From Paenibacillus sp. oral taxon 786 str. D14 (GTDB lineage Bacteria > Bacillota > Bacilli > Paenibacillales > Paenibacillaceae), in the NCBI RefSeq assembly GCF_000159955.1, contig NZ_GG695981.1, positions 23,048-79,091 of the forward strand: DNA of 56,044 bases. The letters are read 5' to 3'. Below the pieces are notes generated by a model, which was given only the letters and a program-made list of their open reading frames with translations, searched no databases and was not told the origin of the DNA. Of this stretch, positions 15,271 through 24,247 are shown in pieces. Positions within the stretch are counted from its first letter, which is position 1. The number at the start of each line of letters is the position of its first letter. Both the position numbers and the translations under genes were made by a program.

Positions 15271-16347
15271 TTACAACGCCAACTTCAATTTCACCGTTAA
15301 CGTCCCCTCGGAGATCACCGCCTCAGTGGCTTCCACGAAGGGGACAATTTTTTTCGGATAAAAGCCAAGGTCGAAATCCCGCTCCAGCTCGGCCCGCGTC
15401 GTATCCGGGAGGGCCAACCCATTAAACAGCAGGCGGTCCACATGGAAAACAATCGCGTTCTCCGGCTCCTGCTCCACCGTATAATGACCCTCGACTTCGA
15501 GCTCCAGGCCTTCCCGGCTGCCGCGCGCGATGATCTTGTCCGTTTTGAATTGAAAGCTCATATCCTTGAGCAACTCGCTCTTGCCATAGAGGAACGCATT
15601 CAGATCATCCTCGTGGATTTCCAAACGGTATCCCCCTTTTTCAGCGATCAAACTGCTCTCGTTCTGCTTCAAAAAGTCGGAGAATTGCGACATGGCGGAG
15701 CTGAGTGCCTGAAAATATCTGCGGAGCTCATACAGCCCAACGCTCTCCCAATAGGCGGTCAACTCTTGAATTAACGCCTTGAGCTTCTCGGGATCGGCAC
15801 TGAGGCCAAGGGATTCGTCGACGCTTTGCCGAAGCGCGGCAACCCGGGTGCGCTGGAGCTGCAGCTCCTCTTTCATGCGGTCGAGTTCGGTGGACGTGGC
15901 TTCCAGCTTCTGCTTGGTCTTCGTCAGTTCAGCATATTCCAACTTGTATTGGTTTAATATGGTACGATCCCGATCCATAATGAGTTGATAATAATCCAAT
16001 ACGGTAAAAAAATCTTTGAGGCTGTTCACGCTTAGCAATGCGTACAGCAGATTTTCCCGTTCCCCCATATAATACGCGCGTAGTCTTAAGCCAGCTTGTT
16101 CGCGGCTGATACGGATTTGTTCGTTTTTTTCGGTTAATTGCTCTTGCAGCGCGCGAAGCTCCGTTTCAGTCTCTTGCTGGCGGGATTCGATCCGCTCGAT
16201 TTCCCGGTCAATTTCCTGAATGGATAAGCTTTGTTCCAGGATCTGTTGTTCTTCGGCAGTCAGCGGAGCAGCCGCGGCCGACACATCGGCGATCTGAAAC
16301 GCCGCAAGCAACAGCAGTAGACAGAGCGATATGATGCGTATCTTCAA
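15271..16347 (-). CDS. Secreted coiled-coil protein of unknown function
   Basis: A 358-residue protein with a clear signal peptide (hydrophobic core LCLLLLLAAF, then ADVSAAAA). Long coiled coils follow (about 30-110 and 125-175) with heptads such as IDREIERIESRQQETETELRALQEQL. The C-terminal 150 residues look globular and beta-rich. The coiled-coil part resembles the regulators that activate wall hydrolases (EnvC/CwlO-like N-terminal regions), but no M23 or NlpC domain is present. The start is probably TTG at 16347 or 16350, after GGGAGAGGA; no ATG is close. It ends 14 bases from the stop codon of the convergent binding-protein gene. Confidence 0.72.
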   Translation of the reverse strand: MKIRIISLCLLLLLAAFQIADVSAAAAPLTAEEQQILEQSLSIQEIDREIERIESRQQETETELRALQEQLTEKNEQIRISREQAGLRLRAYYMGERENLLYALLSVNSLKDFFTVLDYYQLIMDRDRTILNQYKLEYAELTKTKQKLEATSTELDRMKEELQLQRTRVAALRQSVDESLGLSADPEKLKALIQELTAYWESVGLYELRRYFQALSSAMSQFSDFLKQNESSLIAEKGGYRLEIHEDDLNAFLYGKSELLKDMSFQFKTDKIIARGSREGLELEVEGHYTVEQEPENAIVFHVDRLLFNGLALPDTTRAELERDFDLGFYPKKIVPFVEATEAVISEGTLTVKLKLAL

Positions 16348-16414
16348 CAACGATCCTCTCCCATCCGTAGTTGTCCTATATATATGATAACAGACCCGGA
16401 AATAGCAGAACTCA

Positions 16415-16453
16415 CGAAAAAAGGCGTTCCAGCTCAAAGCTGAAACGCCTTCT
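16415..16453 (-). terminator. Rho-independent terminator of the DUF2626 gene
   Basis: Read on the minus strand, AAGGCGTT and CAGCT pair with AGCTG and AACGCCTT across a very short loop, followed by a TTTTTT run. It ends the gene at 16477-16713. Confidence 0.85.
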
Positions 16454-16476
16454 TGAAACACTTATGTGATTTGGGA

Positions 16477-16713
16477 TTAGAGGGGTAAACCCATTTTGAA
16501 GACCGTCCAGTAGCTGAAACCGGTAAATGCGACGATCATATATCCCCAGAACAGCAGGATATAGGTTCTCTCGGTAAGCTTCAGATAGCCGAAAAGCACG
16601 AAAAAGGCGGTTTGCAAGAAGAACAGCAAAGCCATTTCCGTCAGATCGCCCGCAAAGGCCATAAGCCCAATAGCCAATGTGAAGAAGCCAAGGACGCGGA
16701 ACATGCGTGCCAC
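16477..16713 (-). CDS. DUF2626 small membrane protein
   Basis: A 78-residue protein of three hydrophobic helices with the pattern MFRVLGFFTLAIGLMAFAGD, matching the DUF2626 family conserved in Bacillales. The start is GTG at 16713 with AAGGGGG upstream; an internal ATG at codon 4 is also possible. It is monocistronic, with its own terminator at 16415-16453. The function is unknown. Confidence 0.82.
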   Translation of the reverse strand: MARMFRVLGFFTLAIGLMAFAGDLTEMALLFFLQTAFFVLFGYLKLTERTYILLFWGYMIVAFTGFSYWTVFKMGLPL

Positions 16714-16893
16714 GAGGTAATCCCCCTTTCTTATGTATCAACGAGCTTCCATTCCTTTCCCCATTATACCCGTTAGGCTGAAAAGTGTAAACGAAAAGTC
16801 ATGATTTAGCCAAATTACGCAGGTGTTGTTGTGACAAACCTAACAGTAGTGTTGGCGGCGCCTGCTCTTGTTATTCATTTCGTGAAACGTCAT

Positions 16894-16922
16894 GTATGGA
16901 GGAGCTGGATTTTGGAAATACA
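16894..16922 (+). promoter_or_regulatory. Sigma-F-like promoter of rsfA
   Basis: GTATG (16894-16898) lies 15 bp before GGAAATACA (16914-16922). The sigma-F consensus as I recall it is GYWTA, a 15-bp spacer and GGHRAAHWH; here the -10 part matches at every position and the -35 at four of five. B. subtilis rsfA is known to be sigma-F dependent. The leader to the start codon would be about 130 nt. Confidence 0.55.
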
Positions 16923-16939
16923 TTTTAGTATCAAATAGA

Positions 16940-16967
16940 TTCTATGAACTCTATGAGAGGCATAGAA
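16940..16967. promoter_or_regulatory. Inverted repeat just downstream of the rsfA promoter
   Basis: TTCTATG (16940-16946) and CATAGAA (16961-16967) form a perfect 7-bp dyad. A second CTATGA lies inside. Its place about 10-40 bases after the predicted start would suit a repressor site, possibly for RsfA itself; this is inference. Confidence 0.35.
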
Positions 16968-17058
16968 ATGGAGTAAGAAGCATTTTACCCTTACGCCTGC
17001 CGGAGACCGCCGGTTGGATGACGGTTAGATTAGGATGTCGTTAGGAGGTTTTTATAGC

Positions 17059-17712
17059 ATGACAGCTGTGAGACAAGATGCATGGAGCCCAGAAGATGAT
17101 TTGATTCTGGCCGAGGTTACCCTTCGGCATATACGGGAGGGCAGCACCCAATTAAACGCTTTCGAAGAGGTCGGAGAACGGATAGGCAGAACGGCGGCGG
17201 CCTGCGGTTTCCGATGGAACAGCTGCGTTCGCAAGAAGTATGAAGCGGCCATCAGCATCGCGAAAGCACAAAGACAGAAGCGAAATTATATGAAAAAGCA
17301 AAACTCGCTAACGGCCGGTTCCGGCATGGCCTCGCTTACGTCCGTCGATATGGACGACAACGGTTATCGCGGAGATGGGGTGTCGGAGGAGACGATTTCG
17401 ATCGACGCTGTGATCCGCTTCTTACGCGGATGGAAAAACACGATTCAGGAAACGAATCGCCAAATCAAAACGCTGGAGAAAGAGCTTAAAGAGAAAGAAG
17501 AGGAGATTGCTAAGCTTCGCGAGGAGAACGAGAAGCTGTCGGCACAGGTCAATGAGGTGCAGACCGATTACCGGGTTGTGAACGACGATTATAAGGCGTT
17601 AATTCAGATTATGGACCGTGCTAGACGCTTAGCTTTCTTAAATGAAGAAGACGAAGAAAACAAATCCAGATTCAAGATGGACGCAAACGGGAACTTAGAA
17701 CGGATCGAATAA
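17059..17712 (+). CDS. rsfA: Prespore-specific transcriptional regulator RsfA
   Basis: A 217-residue regulator. The N-terminal Myb/SANT-like DNA-binding domain begins [19 protein letters not shown] and contains [19 protein letters not shown] long coiled coil (about 140-185, [19 protein letters not shown]) follows and probably mediates dimerisation. RsfA tunes sigma-F-dependent genes in the forespore. The ATG at 17059 follows AGGAGG (17042-17047). A terminator lies at 17727-17755. Upstream is a sigma-F-like promoter, consistent with its known regulation. Confidence 0.92.
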   Translation: MTAVRQDAWSPEDDLILAEVTLRHIREGSTQLNAFEEVGERIGRTAAACGFRWNSCVRKKYEAAISIAKAQRQKRNYMKKQNSLTAGSGMASLTSVDMDDNGYRGDGVSEETISIDAVIRFLRGWKNTIQETNRQIKTLEKELKEKEEEIAKLREENEKLSAQVNEVQTDYRVVNDDYKALIQIMDRARRLAFLNEEDEENKSRFKMDANGNLERIE

Positions 17713-17726
17713 CTGAAAACTATCGC

Positions 17727-17755
17727 AAAATCTCGCCATTCTGGCGAGATTTTTG
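17727..17755 (+). terminator. Rho-independent terminator of rsfA
   Basis: AAAATCTCGCC pairs with GGCGAGATTTT across the loop ATTCT, followed by T residues. Confidence 0.88.
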
Positions 17756-17817
17756 TGTTGTCAGGGGGAGTTTGGTATAAAGGGATTAGTTGAAAGGAAA
17801 GGACGTGGAGTTTCATC

Positions 17818-18747
17818 ATGAAAATAGATATTATCGGCGCCGGTGCACTCGGGCTGTTGTTTGGCGGGAAGCTGGCGGCATCCGGCGTGCCGGTGCGTTT
17901 TTGGACAAGAACCCCTGAGCAAGCCGCTAAGCTAAATAAAGAAGGGATCCGCGTTACTGAAGCGGACGGGAGCACAACCGTTGTGGGGAGGCAGCGGCTC
18001 GAAGCCTTCCCTGTGGGAAAAAGCGGCAGAGAGGGCGAAACGGCTGAATGGATGTTGTTAACCATCAAACAATGGCATATCGATGCCGGTTTGCTGTCTT
18101 TTCTCAGTCAGATGGCGGAGACAGAGACGAAGGTCGTATGCTTTCAAAATGGCATAGGGCACCTAGAGCTGATCGGCAAAGCATTGCCAGGGGTTCCGCT
18201 TTATACGGCGATTACGACGGAAGGGGCCAAACGGATGGATGAATGCAGCGTGAAAAGGGCCGGTCAGGGAACCACGCAGATTGGTGCGAACGGAGATGGG
18301 GCAAATCTTGAGTCAAACGCAGAAAGTTTCGTGAAAATACTGGAGAAGGCAGGATTTACCGCCCTTTTGTCGAAAGACATCGGGAGAGAAATCTACAGGA
18401 AGCTGCTGATTAATGCGGTGATCAACCCATTAACGGCGATATGGCGGCTGAATAACGGCCAACTGCTGGAGAACGACGAACGGGTTCGCCTGCTCCGGCA
18501 ACTTTGCGATGAAGGCTTACGCATTTATGAGGCTTACGGGATTCCTTACGATGACGACATGTTCGATCAAATCGCAGCGGTATGCCGGTCGACCGCTTCC
18601 AATGTCTCCTCGATGCTGAAGGATGTGCAGCAGGGGATGCCGACGGAAATCGATCATATTAATGGGAAATTGGTTGAGATGGCGCGCCGCAAGGGAATTC
18701 CGGTTCCCGGACACGAGATGGTGTGGCGGTTGGTTCGTGCTTTGTAA
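17818..18747 (+). CDS. panE: 2-dehydropantoate 2-reductase
   Basis: A 309-residue NADPH-dependent ketopantoate reductase of the pantothenate/CoA pathway. The N-terminal Rossmann motif is IDIIGAGALGLLFGGKLA. The middle part has the conserved TKQWH and FQNGIGHLE segments. The C-terminal ApbA/PanE domain has REIYRKLLINAVINPLTAI with the catalytic lysine, and the NVSSMLKDVQQGMPTEIDHINGK signature is split over residues about 262-283. The ATG follows a moderate ribosome-binding site (AGGACGTGGAG). It corresponds to ylbQ of B. subtilis, which also lies upstream of bshC. Confidence 0.93.
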   Translation: MKIDIIGAGALGLLFGGKLAASGVPVRFWTRTPEQAAKLNKEGIRVTEADGSTTVVGRQRLEAFPVGKSGREGETAEWMLLTIKQWHIDAGLLSFLSQMAETETKVVCFQNGIGHLELIGKALPGVPLYTAITTEGAKRMDECSVKRAGQGTTQIGANGDGANLESNAESFVKILEKAGFTALLSKDIGREIYRKLLINAVINPLTAIWRLNNGQLLENDERVRLLRQLCDEGLRIYEAYGIPYDDDMFDQIAAVCRSTASNVSSMLKDVQQGMPTEIDHINGKLVEMARRKGIPVPGHEMVWRLVRAL

Positions 18748-18828
18748 GCTGACATGGATATAAAAATATAGTTACTTACTTTTTGAATTGATTTTTTCTA
18801 TAACCAAAATTGATGCGGAGGTGAGGCT

Positions 18829-19212
18829 TTGGAAGCGTTGGTCTCTTCCTTTATCGTGTTGGCTATGATACCGGTCATTCCATTTGGGCTCGTTTATTTC
18901 ATTCATTATTATGTCAAGCGGGATAAGAAAAGAGCGCTGAAGCTGGCCATGGACGTAACGACGCTGTTTCTGATCTTGTCGGTCTCTGCGTTGTTTAATA
19001 ATGTGTTCCATTCGACCTTTGGCTTCTATCTGATCGTATTAATTCTATTGGTTGTTAGCGGATTGATTGGCGGGGCGCAGACTCGCCTGAAGGGAAGGGT
19101 CGACGCCCGCAAGCTGCTGCGTGTGGTGTGGCGTTTGGCGTTTGCGGCAACCGGATTAGCATACGTTTTATTGTTTTTAATCAGCTTTATTACATATATC
19201 ACCGCCGCTTAG
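18829..19212 (+). CDS. DUF3397 membrane protein
   Basis: A 127-residue protein with four hydrophobic helices and the basic loop YYVKRDKKRALKL, matching DUF3397 proteins of Bacillales. The start is TTG at 18829 after GGAGGTGAGG; no ATG is available near the ribosome-binding site. It lies between panE and the opp operon. In B. subtilis a related gene also sits near the mraZ cluster. The function is unknown. Confidence 0.78.
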   Translation: MEALVSSFIVLAMIPVIPFGLVYFIHYYVKRDKKRALKLAMDVTTLFLILSVSALFNNVFHSTFGFYLIVLILLVVSGLIGGAQTRLKGRVDARKLLRVVWRLAFAATGLAYVLLFLISFITYITAA

Positions 19213-19365
19213 GTCAAACTAGGGTTGCCTTCCCAATACCGAATAAAGGGATGACATTCTTGGTTAATTGTTAAGAAAATCAAATGTCAATATTGTATAT
19301 TGGACTATTTTGTTAAAGTCTAGCGCGAATTTTAGCAATTAACGCGAAAAATCTTGAATTTTATG

Positions 19366-19395
19366 TTGGATTTTTTTGACCGCTGGTTGTATAAT
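19366..19395 (+). promoter_or_regulatory. Probable sigma-A promoter of oppA
   Basis: TTGGAT (19366-19371) and TATAAT (19390-19395) are separated by 18 bp, 43 bases before the oppA start. A more consensus-like TTGACC at 19376 is too close (8 bp) to act with this -10. Confidence 0.5.
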
Positions 19396-19437
19396 CTAAA
19401 AACATATACCAAACCATTTTAAGGGGGATATTGCTAG

Positions 19438-21153
19438 ATGAAGAAGAGTAAGAGTCTTTTGCTTCTTCTGACGCTCGTTCTTGCAGTCGGCACATTGCTA
19501 GCCGCATGCGGTTCGAACAACGGAAACAATGGCGCTGCTAATAATGGCGCAGCGAATGGAGGCAATACAGCTTCCGACAGTGGCAACAGCGGCGGAGAGA
19601 AGTTGGCCGCAGATCAAACGCTGAGAATTAACCTGAGCGCCGAGCCACCAACTTTCGACCCGGCTCAAGCTCAAGACAGCCAAGCTAACACCGTTCTGAA
19701 GTTGATGTACGAAGGTCTTACACGCCAGGACGAATCTGGTCAAGTTATCCCCGCTGCAGCTGAAAGCTGGGACATCGACGGGACGAAATATACGTTCCAC
19801 CTGCGTAAAGACGCTAAATGGAGCAATGGCGACCCTGTTACGGCGAACGATTTCGTATTCGCTTGGGAACGTGTCCTGAGCCCGAACACAGATCCGGCTG
19901 CACCTTATGCTTATCAATTGTACTACCTGAAAAATGCTCAAGAATATAACGAAGGAACCATCACGGATTTCAGCCAAGTCGGCGTAAAAGCAGTTGACGA
20001 CTATACGCTGGAAGTGGAACTGGTTGCTCCAACTCCTTACTTCCTTGGTCTGACTTCCTTCTATACGTTCTATCCGGTTCACCAATCCGTTAAGGATGAT
20101 CCGAAATGGGCGGTTGACCAAAGCAAAATGATCGTTAACGGCGCGTTCACGCTGACCAACTGGGTGAAAGGCCAATCGATCGAAGTAACGAAGAACGAAA
20201 ACTATTGGGATAAAGCTAACATCAAGCTGAACAAAATCACCATGTCTCTGGTTAACAGCGGCGCAACTGAGTTGGCTTCTTACCAAAACAACGAATTGGA
20301 TCGCGCAGGTGCGCCTAACGGCGAAATCCCAACCGACCAAATTCCGATCCTGAAAGATCAATTGAAAGACGAATTGGAGATCAAAGGGATTGCAAGTACG
20401 TACTACTATGAATTTAACGTAACGGCTAAACCGTTTGATAACGTGAATATCCGCAAAGCGTTTGCGATGGCTATCGATCGTCAAGCGATCGTTGACAACG
20501 TAACGCTGGGTGGTCAAGTTCCGGCATTCGGCTTCGTACCTCCGGGTATCAAAGGTCTGAATGACGAATATCGTAATGAACACAAAGACGACTACTTCAC
20601 AGAAAACGTGGAAGAAGCGAAGAAGCTTCTGGAACAAGGTATGAAAGAAGAAGGCTATACGAAATTGCCTGAGATCACATTGACTTACAACTCCAGTGAA
20701 GGGCACAAGAAAATCGCTTTGGCAGTTGCGGATATGTGGAAGAAAAACCTGGGCGTTGACGTGAAAACGGAAAACCAAGAATGGGCCGTATTCATCGAAA
20801 ACCGTCAAAACCTGAACTACCAAGTAGCTCGTGCTGGTTGGAGTGCAGACTACAACGATCCGATGACATTCCTGGATATGTGGGTAACAGGTGGCGGTAA
20901 CAACGACACCGGCTTCTCGAACGAAGAATACGACAAGCTGATCAAAGAAGCGAAAAATAGCGAAGATATGGCACTTCGTGACGCGAACTTCGCAAAAGCC
21001 GAAGAAATCCTGATCAAGGACAACCAAGTCTTGATGCCGATCTACTACTACACGAACGTTTCGGCTACGAAACCGTGGTTGAAAGGTGTAGTTCTCGACT
21101 ACAGCGGTGCGATCGATTACAGCCGCGCTTATATTACGGATGATCGTAAATAA
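19438..21153 (+). CDS. oppA: Oligopeptide ABC transporter substrate-binding lipoprotein
   Basis: A 571-residue lipoprotein of the OppA/DppA family 5. The signal peptide ends in the lipobox LAAC (C24), followed by an Asn/Gly-rich linker. The mature protein has the family signature region RKDAKWSNGDPVTANDFVFAWERVL (split over about 123-147). It captures short peptides outside the membrane and hands them to OppB/OppC. The ATG follows AAGGGGG. A very strong terminator lies between this gene and oppB, so the binding protein is probably made in excess over the channel. Codon choice is more AT-biased and uniform than in neighbours, fitting high expression. Confidence 0.95.
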   Translation: MKKSKSLLLLLTLVLAVGTLLAACGSNNGNNGAANNGAANGGNTASDSGNSGGEKLAADQTLRINLSAEPPTFDPAQAQDSQANTVLKLMYEGLTRQDESGQVIPAAAESWDIDGTKYTFHLRKDAKWSNGDPVTANDFVFAWERVLSPNTDPAAPYAYQLYYLKNAQEYNEGTITDFSQVGVKAVDDYTLEVELVAPTPYFLGLTSFYTFYPVHQSVKDDPKWAVDQSKMIVNGAFTLTNWVKGQSIEVTKNENYWDKANIKLNKITMSLVNSGATELASYQNNELDRAGAPNGEIPTDQIPILKDQLKDELEIKGIASTYYYEFNVTAKPFDNVNIRKAFAMAIDRQAIVDNVTLGGQVPAFGFVPPGIKGLNDEYRNEHKDDYFTENVEEAKKLLEQGMKEEGYTKLPEITLTYNSSEGHKKIALAVADMWKKNLGVDVKTENQEWAVFIENRQNLNYQVARAGWSADYNDPMTFLDMWVTGGGNNDTGFSNEEYDKLIKEAKNSEDMALRDANFAKAEEILIKDNQVLMPIYYYTNVSATKPWLKGVVLDYSGAIDYSRAYITDDRK

Positions 21154-21179
21154 GTCATTGTTAATCGCATAGAAATCTC

Positions 21180-21221
21180 GGGATATATATGTGGGTGTTC
21201 CATATATATCCCGTTTTTTTT
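21180..21221 (+). terminator. Strong intra-operon terminator between oppA and oppB
   Basis: GGGATATATATG (21180-21191) pairs perfectly with CATATATATCCC (21201-21212), followed by eight T. With no gene boundary other than oppA/oppB nearby, it probably attenuates readthrough into oppBCDF. Confidence 0.88.
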
Positions 21222-21339
21222 GTGTGCCCTCTTCTTCCAAGCATTGCGTCCTTATACAAATATATGGAATAGACAAAGTGTTTCTTTTCACCTAAAATCG
21301 ATATGTGTCGAAATTTAAAAGAAGGAGGTGTGAACGGGC

Positions 21340-22272
21340 ATGGTGCGCTATATTGCCAGTAAGTTTTTTTACATGTTAATTTCGCTGTTTATTTTGATCT
21401 CAGCTACCTTTTTCCTGATGAAGGCGATTCCGGGGAATCCGCTTACTTCCGAGAAACAGGTGCCTCCGGCAATTAAGGAGCGTCTTATAGAACAGTTAGG
21501 ACTCGATAAGCCCGTTTACCAGCAATATCTGAAATATTTGGGTGAAATTGCTCAGGGCGATTTGGGAATTTCCATGAAGCAGATCAACCAGGATGTATCT
21601 CACATCATTAGTCAAACGTTTTCGGCGTCTTTGAAGCTGGGGATTGTTGCGATTATCGTCGCGTTAGTCCTTGGGGTACTGCTTGGTATGTTGGCAGCGC
21701 TGTATCATCGCAAATTGATCGACAATGTGGCGATGGTGTTAGCGGTGCTGGGCATCGCGGTACCTAGCTTCGTCGTGGCTTCTTTGCTGCAGTACGTATT
21801 TGCTTCGAAGCTGCACTGGCTGCCGACGATGGGCTTTAAAGGTCCGATGTATTATGTGTTGCCGGTAGCGGCCCTCACGGCGCAGCCGATCGCGTTTATC
21901 GCCCGTTTGACCCGTTCAAGCATGCTGGAAGTATTGCATGCAGATTACATCAAAACGGCTAAGGCGAAAGGCCTGGGCTGGATGGCAATTCTGTTCCGTC
22001 ACGTGATCCGTAACGGGATTATGCCGGTAATCACCTATATGGGACCGATGACGGCAAACATCGTAACCGGTTCTGTGGTTATCGAGCAGCTCTTCGGGAT
22101 TGGCGGTATCGGAAAACAGTTCGTGCAAGCGATCAGCGTCCGCGATTATCCGCTGATTATGGGGATTACGATTTTTTACGGCGTATTGCTGATGTTGGCC
22201 CGGTTTATCACGGACATCCTCTACGTGCTAGTGGATCCGAGAATTAAGCTTTCGAAAGGGAAGGAGGGATAA
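21340..22272 (+). CDS. oppB: Oligopeptide ABC transporter permease OppB
   Basis: A 310-residue permease with about six membrane helices. It has the binding-protein-dependent transport motif near HADYIKTAKAKGLGWMAILFRHVIRN (the EAA loop that contacts the ATPases). The N-terminus MVRYIASKFFYMLISLF is typical of the OppB/DppB family. The start has GAAGGAGGTGTG upstream. Its stop codon overlaps the start of oppC (TAATG), indicating translational coupling. Confidence 0.95.
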   Translation: MVRYIASKFFYMLISLFILISATFFLMKAIPGNPLTSEKQVPPAIKERLIEQLGLDKPVYQQYLKYLGEIAQGDLGISMKQINQDVSHIISQTFSASLKLGIVAIIVALVLGVLLGMLAALYHRKLIDNVAMVLAVLGIAVPSFVVASLLQYVFASKLHWLPTMGFKGPMYYVLPVAALTAQPIAFIARLTRSSMLEVLHADYIKTAKAKGLGWMAILFRHVIRNGIMPVITYMGPMTANIVTGSVVIEQLFGIGGIGKQFVQAISVRDYPLIMGITIFYGVLLMLARFITDILYVLVDPRIKLSKGKEG

Positions 22273-23240
22273 TGCGCATGGATACGAATCCAATCAAAGT
22301 GATGCCGACTCCGGTCGACCTGACGGCGGACGATTTCCGCAAAATCGGCGCGGACGAGAAAGAAGCCGAAGTCATTCAACGCGAAAGTATCTCAGCTTGG
22401 CGAGATGCATGGCAAAGATTGCGCAGCAATAAGCTGGCGATGACGGCTTTGATCTTCTTGGCGCTGGTAACGTTGGCTGCGATTATCGCTCCGGTTATCG
22501 TCGGTAAAATCTACGGCTACAACTATTATTCAAACGACCTTTTAAATACGAACAAAGCGCCATCGGCCACGCACTGGTTTGGTACGGACGACCTTGGCCG
22601 CGATATGTTTATCCGAACTTGGATGGGGGCGCGCATTTCCCTGATCGTTGGTCTGGCGGCAGCGTGTATCGACCTTTTGATTGGCGTCATTTACGGCGGA
22701 ATCATGGGTTACTTTGGCGGCCGCGTCGATGAAATTATGAGTAAGTTTTCAGAGATTTTGTACTCCATCCCTTATCTGCTCGTTACGATTCTGTTGCTGG
22801 TCGTGATGGAGCCGAGCTTGGGAACGATTATCCTTGCTTTAACAATTACCGGCTGGATTAACATGTCGTGGATTGTCCGCGGTGAAATTATGCAGTTGAA
22901 GAACCGCGAATACGTGTTGGCTTCCCGTTCGATGGGCGCAGGCCACGGACGCTTGTTGTTCCGCCACCTGTTGCCAAATGCGGTTGGACCTATCATCGTT
23001 ACGGTGACATTGTCTGTACCTAACGCGATTTTCGCCGAAGCGTTCCTTAGCTTCCTTGGCTTGGGCGTTCAAGCTCCGGTTGCTTCGCTCGGTTCGATGA
23101 TCAATGATGCCTTGACCGGCTGGTTGTATTACCCGTGGCGGATGCTGTTCCCAGCCATTTTGATCAGTATCATCATGCTGGCGTTTAATATTTTTGGTGA
23201 CGGTCTTCGCGATGCGCTTGACCCTAAACTGAAGAAGTAG
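22272..23240 (+). CDS. oppC: Oligopeptide ABC transporter permease OppC
   Basis: A 322-residue permease: a cytoplasmic N-terminal region (about 1-50), then six helices. The EAA-type loop (REYVLASRSMGAGHGRLLFRH) is near residue 215, and FGTDDLGRDMF is the conserved periplasmic-side motif of the DppC/OppC family. It forms the transmembrane pore with OppB. The ATG at 22278 is an alternative start close to AAGGAGGG. oppD follows after 11 bases. Confidence 0.95.
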   Translation: MRMDTNPIKVMPTPVDLTADDFRKIGADEKEAEVIQRESISAWRDAWQRLRSNKLAMTALIFLALVTLAAIIAPVIVGKIYGYNYYSNDLLNTNKAPSATHWFGTDDLGRDMFIRTWMGARISLIVGLAAACIDLLIGVIYGGIMGYFGGRVDEIMSKFSEILYSIPYLLVTILLLVVMEPSLGTIILALTITGWINMSWIVRGEIMQLKNREYVLASRSMGAGHGRLLFRHLLPNAVGPIIVTVTLSVPNAIFAEAFLSFLGLGVQAPVASLGSMINDALTGWLYYPWRMLFPAILISIIMLAFNIFGDGLRDALDPKLKK

Positions 23241-23251
23241 GAGGTGGAATG

Positions 23252-24247
23252 ATGGAGCCGATTTTACAAGTTAAAGATTTGCATGTTTCCTTCCAAGTCA
23301 AAGGTGGAGAAGTGAAGGCCGTCCGCGGCATGAACTTTGAAGTGGGGAAAGGTGAAACGGTTGCGATCGTCGGCGAATCCGGCAGCGGCAAGAGCGTCAC
23401 GGCCCAAACGATTATGCGCCTGATTCCGTCTCCTCCTTCCATCATTAAGCAAGGTGAAATTATTTTCCAAGGGCAAGACCTTTTGAAGAAAAGCGACAAG
23501 CAAATGGAATCGATCCGCGGGAAAGATATTGGCATGATATTTCAGGACCCGATGACCTCCTTGAATCCTACGATCAAAGTAGGCCGACAAATCACTGAAG
23601 TATTAATCAAACATCAGAAAATGTCAGCGGGCGAAGCGAAGAAACAGGCTATCGAGATGCTTAAGCTTGTAGGCATCAAAAATGCAGAAGCCCGCTTTAA
23701 CCAATATCCACACGAATTCTCCGGGGGGATGCGGCAACGCGCCATGATCGCCATCGCACTTGCCTGCCGGCCTGCGCTGTTGATCGCTGACGAACCAACA
23801 ACGGCGCTCGACGTGACGATTCAGGCTCAAATCATGGACGTCATGAAAGAGATGCAATCCCGGCTGGGCACCTCCATCATTTTGATCACCCATGACCTTG
23901 GCGTCGTAGCCGGCATGTGTGATCGCGTCATCGTCATGTATGCCGGTGAAGTGGTGGAGACCGGAACGAAGTGGGAGATCTTCAAAAACCCGCAGCATCC
24001 ATACACCAAAGGTTTGCTGCGTTCGATGCCGCGTTTGGATCAGAAGAAGGGCGAACCGCTGATTCCGATTATCGGTACACCGCCGGATTTGATCAAGCCG
24101 CCGATTGGTTGCCCATTCGCCGCTCGTTGCGACCAAGCGATGAAGATTTGCGAACGCATCGACCCAGGCGCGACTGTATTTAGCGAAACGCATACAGCCC
24201 GCTGCTGGGATCTTCATCCGATGGCCAAGGAGGTACAGTCGTCATGA
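23252..24247 (+). CDS. oppD: Oligopeptide ABC transporter ATPase OppD
   Basis: A 331-residue ABC ATPase. Motifs are Walker A GESGSGKS, signature [15 protein letters not shown], Walker [13 protein letters not shown] and switch [14 protein letters not shown]. The C-terminal oligopeptide-transporter extension has the cysteine set [16 protein letters not shown]...C, which in this family can hold an iron-sulfur cluster. The ATG at 23252 is seven bases after AGGAGG; 23249 is an alternative. The stop overlaps the oppF start by four bases. Confidence 0.95.
   Translation: MEPILQVKDLHVSFQVKGGEVKAVRGMNFEVGKGETVAIVGESGSGKSVTAQTIMRLIPSPPSIIKQGEIIFQGQDLLKKSDKQMESIRGKDIGMIFQDPMTSLNPTIKVGRQITEVLIKHQKMSAGEAKKQAIEMLKLVGIKNAEARFNQYPHEFSGGMRQRAMIAIALACRPALLIADEPTTALDVTIQAQIMDVMKEMQSRLGTSIILITHDLGVVAGMCDRVIVMYAGEVVETGTKWEIFKNPQHPYTKGLLRSMPRLDQKKGEPLIPIIGTPPDLIKPPIGCPFAARCDQAMKICERIDPGATVFSETHTARCWDLHPMAKEVQSS

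Larger units (their letters stand above)
16714..17058. other. 345-base intergenic region with rsfA promoter
   Basis: The region separates the minus-strand DUF2626 gene from rsfA. It holds the ribosome-binding site of DUF2626 at its left edge, a sigma-F-like promoter at 16894-16922 and an inverted repeat at 16940-16967. The remaining sequence from 16970 to 17040 has no recognised element. Confidence 0.5.

Noticed and set aside
19376..19395. TTGACC as the -35 of the oppA promoter
   Set aside because: It is only 8 bp from TATAAT; the less perfect TTGGAT at 18 bp is the better partner.
19498..21291. 597-codon open frame on the strand opposite oppA
   Set aside because: oppA is an unmistakable lipoprotein gene; the opposite frame is open because of its strongly biased codon use and resembles no protein family.
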